A stretch of 64,000 bases of DNA, from assembly GCA_965199135.1 (NCBI GenBank), contig OZ240685.1, forward strand, positions 1,488,001 to 1,552,000. The letters run 5' to 3'. The translations under genes and the position numbers were made by a program. Shown piece after piece: positions 8,658 through 17,516 of this stretch. The notes beneath the pieces were generated by a model, which was not told where the DNA came from, ran no database searches, and saw only the letters and a program-made list of their open reading frames with translations. Position 1 is the first letter of the stretch, and each line of letters opens with the position of its first letter. The DNA is from EB88 sp965199135 (GTDB lineage Bacteria; Acidobacteriota; Terriglobia; Terriglobales; Acidobacteriaceae).

Positions 8658-9746
8658 GTGCAGGCAGAAGAGTTTCGCGCGCTGGTAAAAGGGGCGGTAG
8701 AAGACGGGACGACCCTCAGCCGGGCGGAAGCGCGTGGGCTGCTGGAATATTTGTTAACGGCCCCTGAAGCAGATGCGGCGAGCCATAACGCTCTGGCGGC
8801 GCTGCTTGCCGTGATGGCACGCCGGGGCGAGACAGGCGAGGAGCTTTGCGGGTTTGCCGAGGCAATGCGTGCGGCCGCGACCCGGATCCCGCTCGAAGGC
8901 GAGGAGCGCGGGCGCCTGGTGGACACCTGCGGCACCGGCGGCGACGGGCTCGACACGCTCAATATCTCGACTGCTGCCGGTCTGGTGGCGGCAGGCGCGG
9001 GCGCCTCGATCGCCAAGCATGGCAACCGCGCGGTGACCTCGCGCTTCGGCTCAGCCGATGTGCTTGAGGCCCTGGGCGTTCCGATCACGCTTGACCCCGA
9101 GGCGGGAGCGGCCTGCCTGCGCGAATGCGGGTTCCTGTTCATGCTGGCGCCTGGGCTGCATCCCTCGATGCGGCGAGTTGCGCCGGTGCGGCGGGCGTTG
9201 CCGTTCCGGACGATCTTCAATCTGGCTGGACCACTCACGAATCCGGCCTGCGCCGCGGCGCAGGTGGTCGGGGTGTGGGGGGAAGAGCGGATCCCGGTGG
9301 TGGCGGAGGCGCTGCGGCTACTCGGTGTGCGTCACGCCATCGTCGTGCATGGGCGGGTCGCTGGGTCGGAGCGTGGCCTCGATGAGCTGACGGTGACCGG
9401 CGACAGCCTCTATGCCGAGGTGCGGGATGGCTGGATCGCCCACGGGGTGCTCGACCCGGCTTCGCTTGGGCTCTCCGTTGCGCCTCTCTCGGCGCTGCGG
9501 GGGGGCGGCACCGCCCACGAGAATGCAGCGCTTGTGGAGCAGGTGCTTTCCGCTGAGGAGAGGGGCGCGAGGCGCGAGATTGTGCTTCTGAATGCCGGCG
9601 CGGCGCTGGTGGTCGCGGGCATGGCGGCCGATCTTCGTGAGGGGCTCGAACGGGCGCGGGAGGCGGTGGACTCGGGCGCGGCGACCGCGACCCTGCGGAA
9701 GCTGCGAGCTTTTCGAGCGAGGCATGCTGAAGCCCCCGCCCGGTAG
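8658..9746 (+). CDS. trpD: Anthranilate phosphoribosyltransferase
   Basis: 362 residues from GTG 8658; the frame is open further upstream but that part is antisense to the divergent reductase. TrpD transfers phosphoribosyl from PRPP to anthranilate, the second step of tryptophan synthesis. Visible signatures are DTCGTGGDGLDTLNISTA for PRPP and KHGNRAVTSRFGSADVLEALG for the substrate/Mg site, followed by FNLAGPLTNPA and VVHG...GLDELT. The length matches the family (about 340-350) with a short N-terminal extension. It stands alone here; other trp biosynthesis genes are not in the window, although trpS follows at 12.5 kb. Confidence 0.95.
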   Translation: MQAEEFRALVKGAVEDGTTLSRAEARGLLEYLLTAPEADAASHNALAALLAVMARRGETGEELCGFAEAMRAAATRIPLEGEERGRLVDTCGTGGDGLDTLNISTAAGLVAAGAGASIAKHGNRAVTSRFGSADVLEALGVPITLDPEAGAACLRECGFLFMLAPGLHPSMRRVAPVRRALPFRTIFNLAGPLTNPACAAAQVVGVWGEERIPVVAEALRLLGVRHAIVVHGRVAGSERGLDELTVTGDSLYAEVRDGWIAHGVLDPASLGLSVAPLSALRGGGTAHENAALVEQVLSAEERGARREIVLLNAGAALVVAGMAADLREGLERAREAVDSGAATATLRKLRAFRARHAEAPAR

Positions 9747-9816
9747 TCACCTCGTTTTCGGAAACGAAACCACACGCGCCAGTGTCTATCCACCGGACAG
9801 GTTCGGGAGGCGACAT

Positions 9817-10554
9817 ATGGACGGACGACTCTTTCTCTGGGCAGCGCTATGTGCGCTGCCCATGGCAGCCGGGGCACAGCAGATCCAGGTGAGCGGAGCG
9901 AACCGGACGATCAGCATCACCACCACGGAGGAGGCGAGCCGTCGTGCGGATGTGGCTGTGGTCCATATCGGCTATCAGCTTTACGGTGCGACCTCGGCTG
10001 CAGTGAGTGAGCAGGCAGGATCGACTTCGGGAGCGATCCTGAAAGCGGTTGCCTCCCCTGGCATACCCAACGATGCGGTGGAGAGCGAGTCGCAAAGCAC
10101 CGGCGCTGTCCAGCCCTTTGCGGAGAACCAGGCTTCGCCCGAAGACCGGGCCACCCGCAGGTTCCAGGCGCAGCAAGGCTGGAGTGTGCGAACCAGCCCG
10201 GACGAAGCAGCGAAGGTGCTGGCGAGCGCGGTAGACGCCGGCGCGAACGAAAGCGGTGCGATTGATTGGTCGGTCGCGGATGAAACCTCACTGAGCGGCG
10301 AGGCTGCGGGCAAAGCGCTGAAGCATGCGCAGGCAATCGCCACGCAGATGGCCGCCGGGCTGGGCGCGACGCTCGGACCCTTGGTCTACGCGAGCAACGA
10401 GGCTCAGCAGCTACGCCCGATGGTCATGGCAGGTCCTGCGAAAGTGAGACTGATGGATGCTGCGCCTCCTGCTGTCGCTGCGAAAACGCTCGACCTGCGC
10501 GCACCGATGGTGCGGCGCTCCGCGACTGTGGTGGCGGTCTTCTCTCTCCAGTAA
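9817..10554 (+). CDS. Exported SIMPL-domain (DUF541) protein
   Basis: 245 residues from the ATG at 9817, preceded by cgggaggcgac, a good ribosome binding site. The signal peptide is MDGRLFLWAALCALPMAAGAQQ with cleavage after AGA. The mature part IQVSGANRTISITTTEEASRRADVAVVHIGY, then repeated alpha/beta segments and the C-terminal ATVVAVFSLQ, fits the SIMPL/DUF541 fold of periplasmic or outer-membrane proteins. Biochemical role unknown in the family; some members are linked to stress or envelope integrity. Stands between trpD and the acyltransferase without overlap. Confidence 0.8.
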   Translation: MDGRLFLWAALCALPMAAGAQQIQVSGANRTISITTTEEASRRADVAVVHIGYQLYGATSAAVSEQAGSTSGAILKAVASPGIPNDAVESESQSTGAVQPFAENQASPEDRATRRFQAQQGWSVRTSPDEAAKVLASAVDAGANESGAIDWSVADETSLSGEAAGKALKHAQAIATQMAAGLGATLGPLVYASNEAQQLRPMVMAGPAKVRLMDAAPPAVAAKTLDLRAPMVRRSATVVAVFSLQ

Positions 10555-10626
10555 GAGCTCGTCTGCGACCTCACCCACCCCGGCGCATCTCTATAGGGAC
10601 ACCCGGAACAGGAGAAACCCAGAAGC

Positions 10627-11517
10627 ATGCCCCGCTATGGCTACCGAGAGCTCGAACCCACGCGTGAAGCGAAAGAAGTCTTTGAACGCTGGATCGACTT
10701 CCTGGACCGAGAGATCGGCAAACACAAGAAGGTCTCGCTGCGGGAAGAGCTGGTCATGGACAACCTCCACCAGCTCATGCTCGGCACGCCCAAGGGCGGA
10801 CGGCTTAACTTCAATCTAAACAGCGAGCTCCCCTTCAATGTGCTGCAGCTCTCGCTCGATCCGAAGAACATCACGCTCGAAGCCGAGTACTACGGCGACA
10901 TCGACCAGGAGAAGTACGCGCTCGTCAAACCGCTGATCTACTTCTGGCAGATGTTCGACCGGACGCCGATCGGACTGAATCACTGGCTGGGCTTTCGCTT
11001 CCGCGCCATGCTGGGCAAGCACATCTTCCGGTCCATCGGGCGGAACGTGAAGATCTTCCACGGCGTCGAGTTCTCGTTCGGCTACAACCTGACGATCGAA
11101 GATGACGTGGTCATCCACCGCAACGTGATCCTTGACGATCGCGGCGAGATCATCATCAAGAAGGGCACCTCCATCTCCGATTTTGCTGCGATCTACTCGC
11201 ATGCGCATGACCCGGTCGATGGCTCGATCGTTGAGAATCGCAAGACCGAGATCGGTCCCAACGCCCGCCTTACCTACCACACCGCCGTGATGGCCGGCGT
11301 CAAGGTGGGCGAGGATGCGACGATCGGCGCGATGGGCGTCGCGACCAAGACAGTCGAGGACCACAGCATCGTCGGCGGCATCCCTGCGAAAGAGATCAAG
11401 AAAAAGCAGGATGCCAAGCGCTTTGAGGGCGCCGACGACGCGCAGGATGGAAACAAAAATGCCGATCAGCAGGCGCCCGATGAAACGGCTGAAGATCGCG
11501 ACCGTCGAAACCACTAG
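10627..11517 (+). CDS. Hexapeptide-repeat acyltransferase
   Basis: 296 residues. An alpha-helical N-terminal region (1-125) precedes a left-handed beta-helix of hexapeptide repeats (about 135-255): IGRNVKIFHGVEF, IEDDVVIHRNVILDD, IIIKKGTSISDFAAIYSHAHD with the family histidine, VKVGEDATIGAMGVATKTV and VGGIPAKEIKKK. These are marks of maltose/galactoside O-acetyltransferase and serine acetyltransferase relatives, which use acetyl-CoA at trimer interfaces. The last 40 residues are a charged, probably disordered tail. Acceptor unknown; sugars or envelope glycans are plausible. Confidence 0.85.
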   Translation: MPRYGYRELEPTREAKEVFERWIDFLDREIGKHKKVSLREELVMDNLHQLMLGTPKGGRLNFNLNSELPFNVLQLSLDPKNITLEAEYYGDIDQEKYALVKPLIYFWQMFDRTPIGLNHWLGFRFRAMLGKHIFRSIGRNVKIFHGVEFSFGYNLTIEDDVVIHRNVILDDRGEIIIKKGTSISDFAAIYSHAHDPVDGSIVENRKTEIGPNARLTYHTAVMAGVKVGEDATIGAMGVATKTVEDHSIVGGIPAKEIKKKQDAKRFEGADDAQDGNKNADQQAPDETAEDRDRRNH

Positions 11518-11574
11518 CTGACTTTCGCACGTGGGCCCCCGGATGGGCCCATGCTACGATCAGCAAGCCCGCTC

Positions 11575-12282
11575 ATGCCTCAGCAAGAGATCATCCTCAA
11601 GATCTTCGAATTTGTTCTGCTGCTCTTCTCGCTTTCCCTCCACGAAGCAGCCCACGCCTGGACCGCATCCCGCCTGGGAGACCAGACCGCGCGGATGCTG
11701 GGCCGCGTCACGCTGAACCCCGTCAAGCACATTGATCCCGTCGGCACCGTGCTTCTGCCGCTGGCGATGCTGTTCCTGGGTCCCTATGGCGGCCGGTTCC
11801 TCATCGGCTGGGCGCGCCCGACACCGGTGAACACCCGCAACTTCAAGAACTACAAGCGGGACGACATCCTGGTGACACTCGCCGGACCGTTGTCGAACCT
11901 GCTGATCTCGTTTTGCTGCGTAGTGGTGCTGATCGTTCTTGCCAAGACGTCGCCTGTGGCAGCGAGCCTGGTCCGTGGCCTTGCGTTCGGCGGCTTTGAT
12001 CCAAGCCTGATGCAGGCCGCCCCTGCGCTGTTTCCGGCGGTGATCCTTCTGTACATGGCGCTCACGCTGAACCTGTTCCTCGCGTTCTTCAACTTACTGC
12101 CTCTGCCCCCACTCGATGGCTCGCACCTGATCCGGCACCTCCTGCCGACGAACATGCTGCGCATCTACGACCAGCTCGGGATCATCAGCCTGATCCTGAT
12201 GTTCGTCTTCGGCGGCCGGCTGGTGAACCTGTTTGTGGCGCCGACGCTCGCGGTGATCAACCAGATCCTCCTGTCGATGTAG
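11575..12282 (+). CDS. Site-2-protease-like M50 metallopeptidase
   Basis: About 235 residues from the ATG at 11575 (an in-frame ATG lies at 11551). Several membrane helices. The zinc motif HEAAH (SLHEAAHAW, near residue 23) and the later NLLPLPPLDGSHL motif, which supplies the third zinc ligand Asp, define the M50B family of intramembrane proteases. No PDZ domain is seen, as in the short YwhC/Rv1980-type members. Likely cleaves membrane-embedded substrates such as anti-sigma factors, but no substrate is encoded next door. Confidence 0.88.
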   Translation: MPQQEIILKIFEFVLLLFSLSLHEAAHAWTASRLGDQTARMLGRVTLNPVKHIDPVGTVLLPLAMLFLGPYGGRFLIGWARPTPVNTRNFKNYKRDDILVTLAGPLSNLLISFCCVVVLIVLAKTSPVAASLVRGLAFGGFDPSLMQAAPALFPAVILLYMALTLNLFLAFFNLLPLPPLDGSHLIRHLLPTNMLRIYDQLGIISLILMFVFGGRLVNLFVAPTLAVINQILLSM

Positions 12283-12301
12283 CGCGACCCACCACCTTGT
12301 T

Positions 12302-12435
12302 CGTCATCCGGAACGAAGTGAAGGATCAGCGGCTTTCTCCTGTTATGCCCCGGACCGCAGGTCTTTTTATGCCCCGGACCGCAGGTCTTTTTATGCCCCG
12401 GACCGCAGGTCTTTCGCTCCGCTCAGGATCACAAT
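12302..12435. repeat. Intergenic palindromic repeat element flanking the 24-bp repeats
   Basis: A left arm near 12302-12326 (gtcatccggaacgaagtgaa) and a right arm near 12409-12433 (ctttcgctccgctcaggatc, read on the other strand) match at about 17 of 23 positions as inverted repeats. The arm resembles the tcatcctgagcgaagcgaag type of dispersed intergenic repeat I recall from soil bacteria including Acidobacteria. The element sits in the trpS leader region. Confidence 0.6.
12344..12415 (+). repeat. Three tandem copies of a 24-bp unit
   Basis: The unit atgccccggaccgcaggtct plus four T is present three times in direct succession; the last copy ends in ttcg instead of a T-run. It lies between the M50 peptidase and trpS and is flanked by imperfect inverted arms (see the separate entry). 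Confidence 0.92.
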
Positions 12436-12515
12436 CAGCACAGCGAGAGTGCAGCCGCGCGGGAACGAAAACCAGCTTCCGTACAATAAGGAGCATTCCA
12501 GCCCTTCGAGGTTCC

Positions 12516-13619
12516 GTGTCCGATTCTGCTCCTGCACTCCATGCTCCCTCCCAGCGCCGCGTTCTTAGTGGCATGCGCCCGACCGGGAAGCTGCACCTCG
12601 GCAACTACATGGGCGCGCTCCACAACTGGGTGCGGCTGCAATCGAGCTATGAGTGCTTCTTCTGCATCGTGGACTGGCATGCGCTGACCACGGACTACGA
12701 AGACCCGCGGGCGATCCCGGCCAACATTCGCAGCATGGCTGTGGACTGGCTCGCGGCGGGGCTCGATCCTGAGAAGTGCACCATCTTTGTGCAGAGCCGC
12801 GTGCCGCAGCACGCCGAGCTGCACCTCGCCCTCTCGATGCTCACACCGCTCGGCTGGCTCGAGCGGGTGCCCTCCTACAAGGAGCAGCAGGAAAACCTCG
12901 TCGGCAAGGACCTGACTACCTACGGCTTCCTCGGTTACCCGCTGCTGCAGTCCGCAGACATCCTGCTTTACGGCGTCGCCGGCGGCACGATGCATGTGCC
13001 GGTCGGCGCGGACCAGGTGGCGCACGTGGAGCTGACCCGCGAGGTCGCGCGACGGTTCAACCATCTTCACGCGCAGTGGGCCCTGAAGAACGATGCAGCC
13101 AGCCCAGACGCGGGCGATGGTTTTTCCCTTCACAAGCCACCTAACCCGATCCTGGTCGAGCCGCAGGTCCTGCTCACGCCAACCCCGAAGCTCCCGGGCA
13201 CCGATGGCCGCAAGATGTCCAAAAGCTATGGCAACTACATCCTGCTCGCTGATTCGGAGCCCGAGATCCGGCGCAAGCTCAAGCCTATGGTCACGGACCC
13301 GGCACGTGTCCGCCGTTCTGACCCGGGCGATCCGGACAAGTGCCCGGTCGGCGATCTGCACAAGGTGTTTTCTTCGGCCGAGACGCTGCTCAAGGTCTAT
13401 GACGGCTGCACCACTGCCGGCATCGGCTGTATCGAGTGCAAGGGCTGGCTGGCTGACTCGGTCGTGGGGGAGCTCGCGCCGATGCAGGAGCGGCGGGCCC
13501 GCTACGACGCCGATCCCGAGCTCGTGACCGAGGTCCTGAAAGCCGGCAGCGAGGCCGCGGCCAAAGAGGCCAGGCAGACCATGGACCAGGTTCGCGCGGC
13601 GATGGGGCTCACCCTGTGA
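12516..13619 (+). CDS. trpS: Tryptophanyl-tRNA synthetase
   Basis: 367 residues from GTG 12516, which has cgagg just upstream; the longer open frame crosses the intergenic repeats and is rejected. A class I aminoacyl-tRNA synthetase charging tRNA-Trp. Motifs: RVLSGMRPTGKLHLGNYMGA with the HIGH-type HLGN, GADQVAHVELTREVARRFN, and KMSKS within DGRKMSKSYGN. A short insertion (SPDAGDGFSLHKPPNP) precedes the KMSKS domain. Its stop overlaps the start of scpA as GTGA, so the two are translationally coupled. Confidence 0.95.
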   Translation: MSDSAPALHAPSQRRVLSGMRPTGKLHLGNYMGALHNWVRLQSSYECFFCIVDWHALTTDYEDPRAIPANIRSMAVDWLAAGLDPEKCTIFVQSRVPQHAELHLALSMLTPLGWLERVPSYKEQQENLVGKDLTTYGFLGYPLLQSADILLYGVAGGTMHVPVGADQVAHVELTREVARRFNHLHAQWALKNDAASPDAGDGFSLHKPPNPILVEPQVLLTPTPKLPGTDGRKMSKSYGNYILLADSEPEIRRKLKPMVTDPARVRRSDPGDPDKCPVGDLHKVFSSAETLLKVYDGCTTAGIGCIECKGWLADSVVGELAPMQERRARYDADPELVTEVLKAGSEAAAKEARQTMDQVRAAMGLTL

Positions 13620-14524
13620 GCGACGATCAGCAACGGGCGGCAGCTCCCGCGGGAACCAGCGAGACGACTCGCGCTTCCGCGCCCTCGCAAAAAGCAGTCG
13701 ACACGCGTGCTCCGGAGCCTGCCCGCAAGAAGCAAATCGAAAATCTCTTCCCATTTTCTGTTTCGGTCGGGCGCGTCTACGATGGCCCGCTCGACCTGCT
13801 GCTCGACCTGATCCGCAAGCAGGACATCGATATCTGGGACATACCCATCGCGACGATCACCGCGCAGTTTCTCGCCTACGTCGAGCGTCTCAAGGAGACC
13901 GACGTCGACAACGCCGGCGAGTTTATCTACACAGCGTCGCTGCTGATCCACATCAAGAGCCGCATGCTGCTGCCACGCGCGCCTTCTGAGAATCCCGAGG
14001 ACGGCGAGAGCGGCGATCCGCGGCTTGAATTGGTGAACAAGCTTCTCGAGCATGAGCGCTTCAAGAATGCAGCGCAGATGCTCTTGCAGAAGCAGCAGAT
14101 CGAGTCCGCCACCTGGACGCGTCCGCAGATGGACACGGTGTTACGCAACGAGACAGTTGATGGCGAGATCGCGGCCGACGTGCCGGATCTTGTTCGGGTC
14201 TTTCGCGACATCCTGGAACGCGTGCGCAACCGGCCCGTGCTCAATGTCGAGGAGGATTCGGTGACGGTGGGGCAGATGATCGACTATGTGCGCCGTCGAC
14301 TGCTGCTCGAAGACAAGCCCGTCTCGCTCAGCCGAATGCTCACGAACACACGCTCCGAGAGGGCGTTAATCACCATGTTTCTTGCGCTGCTTGAGCTGGT
14401 CCGACTGCAGGCGATCCTCTTGCGGCAGGACACGAACTTCGCCGAGGTCTTCGTGAAGAAACAGGAAGGGTTCGAAGCACTGATGGAAGAGCGCATGCGT
14501 CACCTCAAGGACGACTGGCAGTAA
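13616..14524 (+). CDS. scpA: Segregation and condensation protein A
   Basis: 302 residues. ScpA is the kleisin that bridges SMC heads and binds ScpB during chromosome condensation. The signature begins after a disordered 45-residue leader: VYDGPLDLLLDLIRKQDIDIWDIPIATIT, then the alpha-helical AEFIYTASLLIHIKSRMLLPR region, and a C-terminal winged-helix part ending in EGFEALMEERMRHLKDDWQ. Starts at GTG 13616, overlapping the trpS TGA by 4 bp. The long Ala/Ser/Pro-rich N-terminal leader is unusual for ScpA. scpB lies 2 kb downstream, beyond the phosphate transporter. Confidence 0.93.
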   Translation: MSDDQQRAAAPAGTSETTRASAPSQKAVDTRAPEPARKKQIENLFPFSVSVGRVYDGPLDLLLDLIRKQDIDIWDIPIATITAQFLAYVERLKETDVDNAGEFIYTASLLIHIKSRMLLPRAPSENPEDGESGDPRLELVNKLLEHERFKNAAQMLLQKQQIESATWTRPQMDTVLRNETVDGEIAADVPDLVRVFRDILERVRNRPVLNVEEDSVTVGQMIDYVRRRLLLEDKPVSLSRMLTNTRSERALITMFLALLELVRLQAILLRQDTNFAEVFVKKQEGFEALMEERMRHLKDDWQ

Positions 14525-14654
14525 GCGAACCAAGGTGTGTGCAGCCTCCTCGTTTTCCGCGGGGATTCATCAGATCTTCACACCAGGCCGCGCTAAATTG
14601 ATGATTCCCAGGCATCCCGGTTGCTACTGTTCCTGAAACGACCGCGAGGATCCT

Positions 14655-16373
14655 ATGGCACAGACATCTGTTCCACTTCCCCCTGCACAGGGCAAGACTT
14701 CCGACCCATCCAGTCCACACTCTCTCCTGAACAACAAGATGGACAAGGGGCCCGGCAAAGCGGGCATGATTCTGTTCGCCCTTGTTCTGGTTGGCGGTCT
14801 GGGCTATGCCGCAGGACAGATCGTTCACGATCTTGCCTCCTCACCGCAGGCTACCGTCTGGCCGTACGTGCTTCTTGGTGTCGCACTGCTGATTGCGCTC
14901 GGGTTCGAGTTCGTCAACGGCTTCCACGACACCGCGAATGCGGTCGCCACCGTGATCTACACCCACACTCTCGAGCCCCACGTCGCGGTCGTGTACTCCG
15001 GCATGTGGAACCTGATCGGTGTGTTGACCTCTTCGGGCGGCGTCGCTTACACAATCGTTTCGCTGTTGCCGGTTGAGTTGATCCTGCAGGTGGGCTCAGG
15101 CGCCGGATTCGCGATGATCTTCTCGCTCCTGATCGCAGCCATAATCTGGAACCTGGGAACCTGGTTCCTGGGGCTTCCTGTTTCAAGCTCGCACTCGCTG
15201 ATCGGCTCGATCATCGGCGTCGGTGTCTCGAACCAGCTGATCCAGGGCAAGAACGGCTTGAGCGGTGTGGACTGGTCGACAGCCCTGGGCGTCTTCAAGG
15301 CGCTTCTGATCTCGCCGCTGGTCGGCTTCGGTTTCGCTGCGATCCTGCTTCTCATCCTCAAGGCTGTCATCAAGAGACCAGAGCTGTACAAGGCGCCCGA
15401 GGGCGATGCGCCGCCACCGTTCTGGATTCGCTGCCTCCTGATCCTCACCTGCACCGGCGTGTCGTTCGGCCATGGTTCGAATGACGGCCAGAAAGGGATG
15501 GGCTTGATCATGCTCATCCTGATCGGTACCGTGCCGACTGCCTACGCGCTCAATCACGCGATGGGCTACAGCCAGGTGCAGACCTTCTCGGCAATCAGCG
15601 AGCAGGCGCAGCGCGTGTTCACTGCGCATGTGCCGAACCAGCAGGCGTTGCAGGCTCCGCCACCGGCCGCTCCCGCGCAGTCGCCCGCGCCGAAGGCTGC
15701 TGGTGCGGCGGCTCCTAACCCGATGCAGCAGGCAGACCGCACCGCGCTGCTCGACTACGTGCGCGACAAGAAGTTCACGCCGGCCGCCATGGTTGGTCTG
15801 CAGCAGATGTCCGGCCAGATCGAGCAGGAGCTGCTCCAGTACAAGTCGCTTGCGACCGTTCCGCCGTCCCAGCAGCGGAACGTTCGGAATGACATGTACC
15901 TCGAGAGCGAAGCACTGCGCGTCATGGGCAAGGACACGAGCGTCACATTCAGCGCCCAGGAGAAGGCGGTGCTCACCAACTACCAGGCGAACCTGAACAA
16001 GAGCACCAAGTTCATCCCGACCTGGGTGAAGGTAGCGGTGGCCCTGGCGCTTGGTCTCGGCACGATGGTGGGCTGGAAGCGCATTGTGATCACGGTCGGC
16101 GAGAAGATCGGCAAGACGCACCTCACGTATGCACAGGGTGCCTCGGCGGAACTCGTGGCCGCGGCGACGATCATCCTGGCCGACCAGTACAAGCTGCCGG
16201 TTTCGACCACCCACGTCCTCTCGTCTGCTGTCGCCGGCACCATGATGGCGAACGGAAGCGGGCTGCAGATGGCCACGATCCGGAATATCGCGCTGGCCTG
16301 GGTTGTTACCCTGCCGGCAGCGGCGCTGATCTCGGGCGTTCTGTACTGGGCGATGCGGCTCTTCCTCCACTAG
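14655..16373 (+). CDS. PiT-family inorganic phosphate transporter with large hydrophilic insert
   Basis: 572 residues. Two PHO-4 halves: GFEFVNGFHDTANAVATVIYTHTLEP near residues 85-108 and GASAELVAAATIILADQYKLPVSTTHV near 495-520, the duplicated PiT signature, plus LPVSSSHSLIGSIIG. About ten membrane helices. These low-affinity carriers move phosphate, often as a metal-phosphate complex, with H+. Between the halves residues about 320-455 form a long hydrophilic, Pro/Ala- then Lys/Glu/Gln-rich segment, presumably cytoplasmic. Start ATG 14655 follows gaggatcct. A strong terminator ends the unit. Confidence 0.93.
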   Translation: MAQTSVPLPPAQGKTSDPSSPHSLLNNKMDKGPGKAGMILFALVLVGGLGYAAGQIVHDLASSPQATVWPYVLLGVALLIALGFEFVNGFHDTANAVATVIYTHTLEPHVAVVYSGMWNLIGVLTSSGGVAYTIVSLLPVELILQVGSGAGFAMIFSLLIAAIIWNLGTWFLGLPVSSSHSLIGSIIGVGVSNQLIQGKNGLSGVDWSTALGVFKALLISPLVGFGFAAILLLILKAVIKRPELYKAPEGDAPPPFWIRCLLILTCTGVSFGHGSNDGQKGMGLIMLILIGTVPTAYALNHAMGYSQVQTFSAISEQAQRVFTAHVPNQQALQAPPPAAPAQSPAPKAAGAAAPNPMQQADRTALLDYVRDKKFTPAAMVGLQQMSGQIEQELLQYKSLATVPPSQQRNVRNDMYLESEALRVMGKDTSVTFSAQEKAVLTNYQANLNKSTKFIPTWVKVAVALALGLGTMVGWKRIVITVGEKIGKTHLTYAQGASAELVAAATIILADQYKLPVSTTHVLSSAVAGTMMANGSGLQMATIRNIALAWVVTLPAAALISGVLYWAMRLFLH

Positions 16374-16401
16374 AGCGCGGCTTCTGTTTTCCGCACCTTC
16401 C

Positions 16402-16440
16402 GGCGCTTCGGTACGATAACCGAAGCGCCGCTTCTTTTTT
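16402..16440 (+). terminator. Rho-independent terminator after the phosphate transporter
   Basis: An 11-bp perfect stem (GGCGCTTCGGT at 16402-16412 and ACCGAAGCGCC at 16419-16429) with loop ACGATA is followed by gcttctttttt. It lies 29 bases after the transporter stop and just before scpB, so scpB must have its own promoter or depend on read-through. Confidence 0.92.
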
Positions 16441-16460
16441 GAGCGGATCAAGGGCGGCTC

Positions 16461-17516
16461 ATGGGTGTACGCGGCAAAATCGAGGCAGTGATCTACGCGG
16501 CGGAAGAGCCGGTCACACTGCAGCAGCTGGCGGCGTTGTTTGGCGTGGAAGCGCTTGCGGAGCAGGGCGAGCAGGAGGCAGCAAGAGAGACGGTCGCCGA
16601 AGGCGAACCCGCGCAGGAACAGGGAGCCGACGAGGCGCCAGCTTTCCCCACGGATTCTGAGCTGGATGACCAGGCGAATGCTTCCGGGCGGAGTGAAGCG
16701 CCCGCGTCTCCGCGCGCGTTGCCGGTCGAGGGGAGTGGCCAAGAGGCAGAGGCGCAGCCGGAGACAGTGGCATCGGAGCCATACCAGGCAAGCGGTGTGC
16801 CGGTGCTGGTGGGCGACCCGGACGGGGACAAGCGGGCGGCACGTCTCCGCGATCGCAGGGCACGCGAAGCGGTCGAGGTGATCCTCTCGGAGTTGGTCAC
16901 CGAGTACGACCGCAACGACCGCGGCATGGAGATCCGGGAGATCGCGGGCGGCTATCGCGTCGCCACCAAGCCCGAGTATCACGACGCGGTGCGGGCGTTT
17001 GCAAAGAGCCTGAAGGCACCGATGAAGCTGTCGCTGCAGGCGCTTGAGACGCTGGCGGTGATCGCTTACAAGCAGCCCGTCACCGCGCCGGAAGTGTCGG
17101 AGATCCGCGGCGTGGATTCAGGCGGTGTGATGGGCTCGCTGATCGGCCGCAAACTGGTCACAACCGCGGGACGCAAGCAGGTAGTGGGTCGTCCCATCCT
17201 CTACAAGACCACACGCGAGTTCCTGCTGCGCTTTGGTCTGAAGGACCTCGCGGAGCTACCGAGCATGGAAGAGTTTGAAAAGCTGGCGGGCGAGCTAGAA
17301 GGCATGGCAGCCGAGCCGGCTGCGCCTGCGGCGGGGGAGCCGCCAACCGATACAGCTGCCAGCGAGGACGCAGGCGAGCGGCCCAGCCTGGCCCCGACGC
17401 AGATTTCAATGGACGTGGAAGACCTCGAAAGCCCGGGCGGGATCTCGATCAATCGCAGCGGCGTTCCCATCCCCGATACAGCAGACGAGACGCAAAAGGA
17501 AAGAGCAGGCGAGTAA
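16461..17516 (+). CDS. scpB: Segregation and condensation protein B with internal insertion
   Basis: 351 residues, far longer than usual ScpB (about 180-220). The first helix-turn segment IEAVIYAAEEPVTLQQLAAL is normal; residues about 33-118 are an Ala/Glu/Gln/Pro-rich insertion; the ScpB winged-helix pair then resumes with YDRNDRGMEIREIAGGYRVATKPEY and ALETLAVIAYKQPVTAPEVSEIRGVDSGGV. The C-terminal 90 residues are again low complexity. ScpB dimers bind ScpA and activate the SMC complex. The gene directly abuts rluB (TAA then ATG), so they are co-translated. Confidence 0.92.
   Translation: MGVRGKIEAVIYAAEEPVTLQQLAALFGVEALAEQGEQEAARETVAEGEPAQEQGADEAPAFPTDSELDDQANASGRSEAPASPRALPVEGSGQEAEAQPETVASEPYQASGVPVLVGDPDGDKRAARLRDRRAREAVEVILSELVTEYDRNDRGMEIREIAGGYRVATKPEYHDAVRAFAKSLKAPMKLSLQALETLAVIAYKQPVTAPEVSEIRGVDSGGVMGSLIGRKLVTTAGRKQVVGRPILYKTTREFLLRFGLKDLAELPSMEEFEKLAGELEGMAAEPAAPAAGEPPTDTAASEDAGERPSLAPTQISMDVEDLESPGGISINRSGVPIPDTADETQKERAGE

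Noticed and set aside
15183..16982. 599-codon minus-strand frame opposite the phosphate transporter
   Set aside because: Antisense shadow; Arg/His-rich low-information sequence without motifs.
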